Source: CBFDCQ01 sp965603355
Lineage (GTDB): Bacteria > Hydrogenedentota > CAZGCA01 > CBFDCQ01
Length of the DNA: 5,530 nt
Direction of reading: 5' to 3'
Assembly: GCA_965603355.1 (NCBI GenBank)
Contig: CBFDCQ010000126.1
Location: 1 to 5,530, forward strand
Both the position numbers and the translations under genes were made by a program. Shown one piece after another: positions 1 to 4,747 of this stretch (within the stretch, counting starts at the first letter, position 1; each line of letters starts with the position of its first letter). A model generated the notes under the pieces. The model was not told the DNA's origin, did not search any database, and saw only the letters and a list, made by a program, of their open reading frames with translations.

Positions 1-111
1 TCGAGGGGAGGCAGGCTTTCATGGGATTACAGACTGGGTATGGCGTACGGGGGTTGAACCCAACATACAGTGATTGCTGATATGCCGACTTAGCCGGGCG
101 CGAGCGCGAGG

Positions 112-150
112 GGCAGAATAGATTGCTTCGCTTCGCTCGCAATGACGACT
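112..150. repeat. Dispersed repeat of the SEAKQSI-encoding type
   Basis: The minus-strand reading from about 146 to 118 contains CATTGCGAGCGAAGCG followed by AAGCAATCT. This is a short interspersed repeat well known from many bacterial genomes because its spurious translation gives SEAKQSI or CERSEAI. The ends ATTGC (122-126) and GCAAT (139-143) pair, giving an imperfect hairpin. Repeat status rests on recognition, since only one copy lies in this window. Confidence 0.7.
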
Positions 151-177
151 ACGGGGGTACCTGCCGTACATTTCGTA

Positions 178-252
178 AGGTAGGGCGGGCATCTTGCCCG
201 CCACAACGCGAAGCGACAAGGAGCCAAGCCGGGCAAGATGCCCGCCCTACCT
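178..252. repeat. Perfect 23-bp inverted repeat with nested hairpins
   Basis: Positions 178-200 are the exact reverse complement of 230-252, separated by 29 bases. Each arm is itself palindromic. The left arm with its flank folds as GGCGGGCA (184-191), TCT, TGCCCGCC (195-202). The right arm folds as CGGGCA (230-235), AGA, TGCCCG (239-244). The element can therefore form either one long stem or two small hairpins. No target-site duplication was seen at its ends. Confidence 0.9.
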
Positions 253-336
253 GAGGTTTGGGTAAGTGGGGCAGACATTCCTGCCTGCTCGCCGTGGAGA
301 GTCTGCCACCATTGCTTGCGGAGGGCCGTTTCGTAG

Positions 337-357
337 GGGCGAGTCTCAGACTCGCCC
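337..357. repeat. Palindromic hairpin unit, 9-bp stem
   Basis: GGGCGAGTC (337-345) pairs perfectly with GACTCGCCC (349-357) across a TCA loop. It is preceded by GTAG, giving the GTAGGGGC edge shared with the neighbouring unit in inverse orientation. No U-rich tract follows on either strand, so it does not look like an intrinsic terminator. Confidence 0.85.
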
Positions 358-389
358 GGATAGGTTCTTGCCTCTATGCCGCCGTGTGC

Positions 390-409
390 GGGCACGCCTC
401 GGCGTGCCC
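390..409. repeat. Palindromic hairpin unit, 9-bp arms
   Basis: GGGCACGCC (390-398) and GGCGTGCCC (401-409) are perfect reverse complements separated by TC; sterically, about the inner two pairs would open to make the loop. The unit ends in CCTAC at 409-413, the mirror of the GTAGG edge at 333-337. Confidence 0.85.
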
Positions 410-414
410 CTACC

Positions 415-434
415 GGCAGACAGGAATGTCTGCC
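415..434. repeat. Hairpin just downstream of cimA, 8-bp stem
   Basis: GGCAGACA (415-422) pairs perfectly with TGTCTGCC (427-434) across a 4-base loop. It begins 20 bases after the cimA stop codon in the direction of cimA transcription. It lacks a following U-tract (the RNA continues GGUAGGGG), so it may stabilise or shape the mRNA 3' end, but it is not a standard Rho-independent terminator. Confidence 0.8.
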
Positions 435-453
435 CCACCACCGAAAGGGTATG

Positions 454-2031
454 TCAGTCCCTCTTTTTCGGTTCGCGGTCGCGGAGCAGTTTATACTCGA
501 TAGCGTCCACGAGCGCCAGCCATGACGCTTCGAGTATGTTTTCCGACACGCCCACGGTACGCCATGTGGTCGTGGCATCGCTGGACTCGATGAGCACGCG
601 CACCTTGGCGGCGGTTCCGGCCTGGGCGTCGAGCACGCGCACCTTGAAGTCCGACAGGTGCATCTCCGCGAGGTCGGGATAGAACTTCTCGAGCGCTTTG
701 CGGAGCGCATGGTCGAGCGCGTCAACCGGCCCGTCACCTTCGGCGGCGGTATGTTCCTCCTGGCCGTCAACGACAAGCTTGATAGTGGCTTCCGAGACAG
801 GTTCGCCGTCCTGTTTCTCCACGATGACCCGGAACCCGGCCAGGTCGAAGAAGGTGCGATGTTTACCGGTGGCCTTCTTGATTAGCAGCTCGAACGAGGC
901 TTCGGCCGCCTCGAACTGGTACCCGTCCTGCTCGAGTTCCTTTATCTTCTCGAGAATCTGTCTTGTTTCCGGCCGCTCCTTGTCGAGCTTGATGCCGAGC
1001 TCGCCGGCCTTCTCCGCTATTCCGGTCCGACCGGACAGTTCCGACACCAGGAGGTGGCGACGGTTGCCCACCGTTTCAGGATCGATATGTTCATACGTCT
1101 CAGTGGCTTTCTGGACGGCGTGAATGTGCATTCCGCCCTTGTGCGTGAAGGCGTTACGACCAACAAACGGCTGCTTCTCTTCCGGCGCGACGTTAGCCAG
1201 CTCGCTCACGTAATGGGCCGTCTCGGTCAGCATCTTCATCTGCCGGGTCGAGATACACCCCATCCCGAGCTTGAGCTTGATGGCGGGTATGACCACGCAC
1301 AGGTCGGCGTTACCGCACCGTTCGCCGTAACCGTTTATGGTGCCGTCAACCTGCACCGCGCCTTCCTCGACCGCGACAATACTGTTGGCCACAGCCATAC
1401 CGCAGTCGTTGTGCATATGGACGCCCAGCTTCGCGTTGATCGTCTCGCGCACCTCGCGGACGATCTTGCGCACGGTTGACGGGATGTTCCCGCCGTTAGT
1501 GTCGCACAGGACGATCGTCTCGGCGCCGGCGTTCTGCGCGACCTCAATCGTCTTGAGTGCATAATCCGGTCGCGCGAGGAACCCGTCGAAAAAGTGTTCC
1601 GCATCAAAGACGACGCGACGCCGCTTTTTCCTGAGATAAGATATGGTATCCTCGATCAGCTCGAGGTTCTTCTTGAGCGATGTGCCGAGAACCTTTCTCA
1701 CGTGAAAATCCGAGCTCTTGCCGACGATCGTGACCACCTCGGTGCCGGCCTTGAGCAGCGCGATAACGTTCCGATCGTCCTCGACCTTGCCGCGCGGGTG
1801 ATGCGTGCTACCGAACGCGGTGATAGTGGCGTTCTTCAGCCGAAGCTTCTTGGCTTGCCGGAAAAACGACACGACTTTCGGGTTGGAGCCCGGCTGCCCA
1901 CCCTCGATATATCGCACGCCGAGCGCATCCAGCTTCGCCGCGACCTCCAGCTGATCCTCGAGCGAGAACGTGATCCCGGCACCCTGCGTACCGTCCCTCA
2001 GCGTCGTATCGTATATATCTACCCGCTTCAT
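454..2031 (-). CDS. cimA: (R)-citramalate synthase, LeuA/homocitrate synthase superfamily
   Basis: This enzyme condenses pyruvate with acetyl-CoA to (R)-citramalate, the first step of the threonine-independent route to 2-oxobutyrate and isoleucine. The 525-residue length and the sequence fit the bacterial CimA type (TIGR00977) rather than 2-isopropylmalate synthase. A TIM-barrel catalytic domain occupies about 1-280: TTLRDGTQGAG (9-19) carries catalytic R12 and metal ligand D13, HMHND (205-209) carries two metal His, and GYGERCGNADL (234-244) carries N241. NAFTHKGGMHIHAV (293-306) belongs to the linker region that closes over the active site, followed by LSGRTGIAEKAGELG (332-346). Residues about 395-515 form the LeuA dimerisation/allosteric domain, where isoleucine would act as feedback inhibitor. 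Its overlap with lysC ties isoleucine supply to the aspartate pathway. The C-terminus ends in a charged tail (REPKKRD). Confusion with isopropylmalate or homocitrate synthase is possible in principle, but the N-terminal DTTLRDGTQGAG form and the length favour CimA. Confidence 0.95.
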   Translation of the reverse strand: MKRVDIYDTTLRDGTQGAGITFSLEDQLEVAAKLDALGVRYIEGGQPGSNPKVVSFFRQAKKLRLKNATITAFGSTHHPRGKVEDDRNVIALLKAGTEVVTIVGKSSDFHVRKVLGTSLKKNLELIEDTISYLRKKRRRVVFDAEHFFDGFLARPDYALKTIEVAQNAGAETIVLCDTNGGNIPSTVRKIVREVRETINAKLGVHMHNDCGMAVANSIVAVEEGAVQVDGTINGYGERCGNADLCVVIPAIKLKLGMGCISTRQMKMLTETAHYVSELANVAPEEKQPFVGRNAFTHKGGMHIHAVQKATETYEHIDPETVGNRRHLLVSELSGRTGIAEKAGELGIKLDKERPETRQILEKIKELEQDGYQFEAAEASFELLIKKATGKHRTFFDLAGFRVIVEKQDGEPVSEATIKLVVDGQEEHTAAEGDGPVDALDHALRKALEKFYPDLAEMHLSDFKVRVLDAQAGTAAKVRVLIESSDATTTWRTVGVSENILEASWLALVDAIEYKLLRDREPKKRD

Positions 2032-2033
2032 TA
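2029..2033 (-). promoter_or_regulatory. TAATG stop-start overlap coupling lysC and cimA
   Basis: Read on the minus strand, the lysC stop TAA (2033-2031) and the cimA ATG (2031-2029) share one A. No strong Shine-Dalgarno sequence precedes the cimA ATG; the best candidate is AAGGGA about a dozen bases upstream. Termination-reinitiation is therefore the likely way cimA is translated, keeping its output tied to lysC. The overlap is seen directly; coupling is inferred. Confidence 0.8.
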
Positions 2034-3269
2034 TTCAGCAGTCCCTTCGACAGTCAGCGTACCCAGCTTGAACGCCTCGTGAACCACCTGCACAGCTTCC
2101 TCAGCGCGGGATTCGTCCACCACACACGAGAGCTTGATCTCCGACGTGCTGATCATATGAATGTTTATGCCCGCATCGCCCAGCGCACGGAACATCTTCG
2201 CCGCCACACCGCTATGGCTCCGCATCCCTGCGCCCACCGCGGACACCTTTGCTATGCCCGGGTCCGACTCGACACGTTTTGCGCCCAGTTCGGCCCCGAC
2301 CTTTTCCGTGATCTGCAATGCCAGTCTCAGGTCGCTCTTCGTCACAGTAAACGATATCGTGTTAAGACCGTCTTCTCCGACGCTCTGTACGATCATATCC
2401 ACATTGATACCGCAATCGGCCAACGCCGTGAACAGTTTCGCGGCGATCCCCGGCACATCGGGTACGCCGGCCAGTGAGAGTTTAGCTTCCTCCTTGTCCA
2501 GCGAGACGCCGCCGATCATCACGCGTTCCATCTCTTGGGTTTCAGCAACCACGACAGTACCCTCCTCTTCGGTGAAACTCGATCTGACGTGGAGTTTCAC
2601 GTCGTAATTCTTTGCCAGCTCAACGGCACGTAAATGCAGCACTTTGGCCCCGGCGCTCGCCAGCTCGAGCATCTCATCGTACGAGACAGCCGGCATTTTC
2701 CGCGCGTTCGGGACGATTCGCGGGTCGGCGGTGAATACGCCGTCCACGTCCGTGTAAATCTCGCATACGTCCGCCGGCAGCACCGTCGCGAGCGCCACGG
2801 CGGTAGTGTCCGATCCGCCGCGACCCAAAGTAGTGATCTCCTGCCCCTCGCTCACACCCTGGAATCCGGCGACGATGACCACCCGGTCCTTATCGAGCTC
2901 GCGCATCATGCGTTTCCTGTCGGCCGAGATGATCCTGGCTCTGGTGTGAGACGAATCGGTAACAATGCCAACCTGCGAACCCGTGAAAGATATTGCATCG
3001 TACCCAATATCGTGCAGCGCCATCGCGAGCAGCGCTATCGAGACCTGCTCACCTGTCGAGACAAGCATATCAAACTCGCGGCCGGACGGTTCCTTCGCGA
3101 CCTGGTGCGCCAACGCCACCAACTCATCGGTGGTCTGACCGAGCGCCGACACAACCACTACCACCTTGTTGCCCTGGTCTTTGGTCCGAGCAACCCGCGC
3201 GGCAACCCGCTTGATCTTGTCCGCATTCGCTACCGACGTACCGCCGTATTTCTGTACTATGATCGCCAT
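2031..3269 (-). CDS. lysC: Aspartate kinase (monofunctional, two ACT domains)
   Basis: This cytosolic enzyme phosphorylates L-aspartate to 4-phospho-L-aspartate, the entry step to lysine, methionine, threonine and isoleucine. The kinase domain spans roughly residues 1-240, with the signature KYGGTS (7-12), STGEQVS (71-77), TTLGRGGSDTTA (146-157) and the nucleotide-binding YTDVDGVFTADPR (172-184). Two regulatory ACT domains follow, at about 262-330 (VPDVPGIAAKLF) and 343-410 (AGMRSHSGVAAKMF, STSEIK), so feedback inhibition by lysine and/or threonine is expected. There is no homoserine dehydrogenase fusion. At 412 residues it has the usual length of the Corynebacterium/Bacillus-like class, which also makes a regulatory beta subunit from an internal start; M247 here sits at the equivalent point. 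The ATG is preceded only by a weak purine stretch (GAAAGA). The gene begins 46 bp after the apgM stop, and its TAA shares one base with the cimA ATG, so it lies mid-operon. Confidence 0.97.
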   Translation of the reverse strand: MAIIVQKYGGTSVANADKIKRVAARVARTKDQGNKVVVVVSALGQTTDELVALAHQVAKEPSGREFDMLVSTGEQVSIALLAMALHDIGYDAISFTGSQVGIVTDSSHTRARIISADRKRMMRELDKDRVVIVAGFQGVSEGQEITTLGRGGSDTTAVALATVLPADVCEIYTDVDGVFTADPRIVPNARKMPAVSYDEMLELASAGAKVLHLRAVELAKNYDVKLHVRSSFTEEEGTVVVAETQEMERVMIGGVSLDKEEAKLSLAGVPDVPGIAAKLFTALADCGINVDMIVQSVGEDGLNTISFTVTKSDLRLALQITEKVGAELGAKRVESDPGIAKVSAVGAGMRSHSGVAAKMFRALGDAGINIHMISTSEIKLSCVVDESRAEEAVQVVHEAFKLGTLTVEGTAE

Positions 3270-3315
3270 GGTCTTTCGCCATTGATTGGAGGTGAGACGA
3301 TGGATGCGACGCTAT

Positions 3316-4527
3316 CTAGCCCTTAATGAAATGGGCCATGAGATCCTGTCCCTCCAGGAAAGCCAACCCGCTGCCCGCAGCGGTTCGCTCGTCGTACTGC
3401 TGCGAGAGATCAGGCTCTACACCGGTACCCGCCATCGCGAACGGAACCTCGTCGGCAGCGTGAGTCCGCGTATCAAGCGAGGTCATATGGTCCGGAGTCA
3501 CGAGCACGCGCCACTCGTCGAACCGTTTCATCCCACGCAGGACATTTCCCACAACCAGGTCGTCGAACTGCTCGATAGACTTCACTTTTAGCTCGGGATC
3601 GCCCTCGTGGCTCGCTTCGTCCGGCGCTTCCACATGAATATAGACAAGATCCTGCTTCTCGAGCACACGAAGTCCGTACTCCGCCTTACCGATGTAGTTC
3701 GTATCGAAGTAGGCGGTAGCTCCAGGCACATCCACTACGTCCAGCCCGACACACTTCGCCAGCCCTTTTACCAGGTCTACAGCCGATATGACGGCACCGG
3801 TCACGCCGTACAGCTCGGCGAAGGACGGCATTTGCGGTTTCCATCCCTGACCCCAAAGCCATATCCAGTTCGCCGGTTTCCTTCCTTCGGCCATTCGCAT
3901 TATGTTGGTGGGATGGCTCGCCAGGACGCCGACCGCCTGCTCCATGAGGTCGCGCAAGAGACCTGAACCCTCGCCGCGCGGCAAATGGCTCAGCATTTTC
4001 TTCCCCGATATGTCATGAGGCGGCGTGCACTGTAAGGATCTCAGTTTGTTGGCGTCCGCGTCCTGCAACTCGCTCGTATCAACAACAAGAAGATGGCGGT
4101 AACTCGTACCCACATGGAACGAGATCCCCGAGCCGCCCAGCGACTCCTGGAGCGTCTCGATCAGCTCCTTCGCCTCCTCTGTCTCTATATGCCCGGCGCT
4201 GAAATCCTCCATTATGTCGTTAACGATCGTCACCAAATTGCACCGGAACGAGATGTCTTTCTCCCCTAGTTCCACGCCGATATTTGCCGCTTCCACGGAT
4301 GAACGCCCGGAGAAATAGATATTGGGATCGTACCCGAACAGGGTAAGATGACCGACGTAACTGTCCGGCCCGAACCCGGGAGGTATCGTTCGGAGGAGGC
4401 CGGCCTTTCCGTCGCGCGCGATCGAGTCCATGTTGGCCGTGTTCGCGGCCTCGAGCGGAGTCTTACCGCCAAGTTGCTCCACGGGCGAATCGCTCATACC
4501 GTCGCCTACAAGAACAGCGTATTTCAT
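3316..4527 (-). CDS. apgM: ApgM-family cofactor-independent phosphoglycerate mutase-like protein, probable homoserine kinase
   Basis: This is a 403-residue member of the alkaline phosphatase superfamily, archaeal-type phosphoglycerate mutase (ApgM) branch. The N-terminus MKYAVLVGDGM carries metal ligand D9 and fixes the start. S56 lies at the position of the phosphorylated serine, just before the LFGYDP block. FRCNLVT (94-100), SYRHLL (142-147), WLWGQG (223-228), APDEASH (301-307; D303, H307), PDH (345-347) and RTH (354-356) supply the conserved core and metal ligands. The length, the WLWGQG block and the position directly upstream of lysC match the clade modelled as 'proposed homoserine kinase' (TIGR02535), found in genomes lacking ThrB. 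The likely reaction is therefore homoserine to O-phosphohomoserine in threonine synthesis, although automated annotation would usually say phosphoglycerate mutase. Residues around S56 are unusual: DSYVGH where relatives have GSDxA(N/H). The ATG is conserved-family-compatible, but no strong Shine-Dalgarno precedes it. Family assignment is firm; the kinase role is inferred from context. Confidence 0.92.
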   Translation of the reverse strand: MKYAVLVGDGMSDSPVEQLGGKTPLEAANTANMDSIARDGKAGLLRTIPPGFGPDSYVGHLTLFGYDPNIYFSGRSSVEAANIGVELGEKDISFRCNLVTIVNDIMEDFSAGHIETEEAKELIETLQESLGGSGISFHVGTSYRHLLVVDTSELQDADANKLRSLQCTPPHDISGKKMLSHLPRGEGSGLLRDLMEQAVGVLASHPTNIMRMAEGRKPANWIWLWGQGWKPQMPSFAELYGVTGAVISAVDLVKGLAKCVGLDVVDVPGATAYFDTNYIGKAEYGLRVLEKQDLVYIHVEAPDEASHEGDPELKVKSIEQFDDLVVGNVLRGMKRFDEWRVLVTPDHMTSLDTRTHAADEVPFAMAGTGVEPDLSQQYDERTAAGSGLAFLEGQDLMAHFIKG

Positions 4528-4747
4528 GGCAAGTACAAAGCCCCCAACGGTAGTATAGTTCGTGCACCCCTTGACTCTAAATCAGATGTGCGGGAAACAT
4601 ATCATATCGAGCCCGGCAAGTCAAGCCGACACCTGCAAATACGCCCATCCGGAGCGCAGTCAGGACTAACGAGATACTCGCGCCACGACCGCAAAAACAT
4701 CCCCAATCGTATTCTGGAAGCTCCCGTCTGGCGGATTGAGCCGTCAA
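4528..4747. other. Intergenic spacer between M42 peptidase and apgM-like gene
   Basis: This 220-bp spacer contains the promoter candidate at 4596-4624. I see no convincing intrinsic terminator after the peptidase stop: short palindromes occur (for example AGTC-AG-GACT at 4658-4667), but none is followed by a U-rich tract in the right orientation. A 32-codon open frame on the minus strand (4602-4700) lacks a ribosome binding site and runs through the promoter, so I do not call it a gene. Confidence 0.6.
4596..4624 (-). promoter_or_regulatory. Predicted sigma-70-type promoter for the apgM-lysC-cimA unit
   Basis: On the minus strand a TTGACT -35 box (4624-4619) is followed by exactly 17 bases and then a TATGTT -10 box (4601-4596). 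The -10 is preceded by TGA, which gives an extended -10 (TGnTATGTT). Transcription would start near position 4589, leaving a leader of about 60 nt before the ATG at 4527. The -35 matches consensus at 5 of 6 positions and the -10 at 4 of 6. Its place in the only sizeable gap between the genes supports it. No conserved leader RNA or amino-acid-rich leader peptide was recognised downstream of it. This is a prediction from consensus matching only. Confidence 0.6.

Larger units (their letters stand above)
266..438. repeat. Compound inverted-repeat element bounded by a 23-bp near-perfect inverted repeat
   Basis: Positions 266-288 and the reverse complement of 416-438 agree at 22 of 23 bases (a single C/T difference). 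Inside lies a second, inner pair, GTAGGGGC (333-340) and GCCCCTAC (406-413), and two further palindromes. The outer right arm is a full hairpin (415-434), while the C/T change weakens the equivalent fold in the left arm. No transposase gene and no clear flanking duplication are visible, so a mobile origin is only a possibility. Confidence 0.85.
1..453. other. Non-coding, repeat-rich region downstream of cimA
   Basis: No reading frame here has a recognisable protein. The open frames that cross it, on both strands, are translations of palindromic repeats. Positions 1-110 show nothing I can name beyond small palindromes such as GGGTT-G-AACCC at 51-61. From about 112 to 438 the DNA is almost entirely built of inverted-repeat units, listed separately. 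The end of a gene running in from the left cannot be excluded: plus-strand frames are open for only about 18-26 codons from the edge, too short to judge. Confidence 0.75.

Noticed and set aside
40..75. GGTTGAACCC-like sequence reminiscent of a tRNA T-arm
   Set aside because: No acceptor, D or anticodon stems could be built around it; the palindrome has only a one-base centre.
178..438. CRISPR array
   Set aside because: The repeats are inverted rather than direct, differ from one another and have irregular spacing; no cas gene is present.
441..471. Imperfect stem (CCGAAAGGG with CCC...TTTCGG) near the cimA stop as a terminator
   Set aside because: The right arm lies inside the cimA coding end, the stem is interrupted, and no proper U-tract follows in the sense direction.
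258..682. Plus-strand open frames crossing the repeats and antisense to cimA
   Set aside because: Their N-terminal parts are repeat translations and the rest is an antisense shadow of cimA; there is no ribosome binding site or recognisable domain.
90..776. Long minus-strand open frame (228 codons) overlapping the 3' end of cimA and the repeat region
   Set aside because: It is out of frame with the clearly real cimA, has Arg/Ser-rich low-complexity content, and its left half is translated palindromic repeats.
2634..3326. 230-codon plus-strand open frame opposite lysC
   Set aside because: It lies antisense to a strongly conserved aspartate kinase frame, has an Arg/His-rich composition typical of shadow frames, and shows no domain.
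4571..4606. Plus-strand TTGACT at 4571-4576 with TATCAT further on, as a divergent promoter
   Set aside because: The spacing to the -10-like sequence is about 23 bases, too long, and no plus-strand gene lies downstream.
4602..4700. 32-codon minus-strand frame in the spacer upstream of apgM, with three Cys near its end
   Set aside because: No ribosome binding site precedes it and it overlaps the promoter candidate; it is not rich in Thr or Ile, so it is not a credible attenuation peptide.
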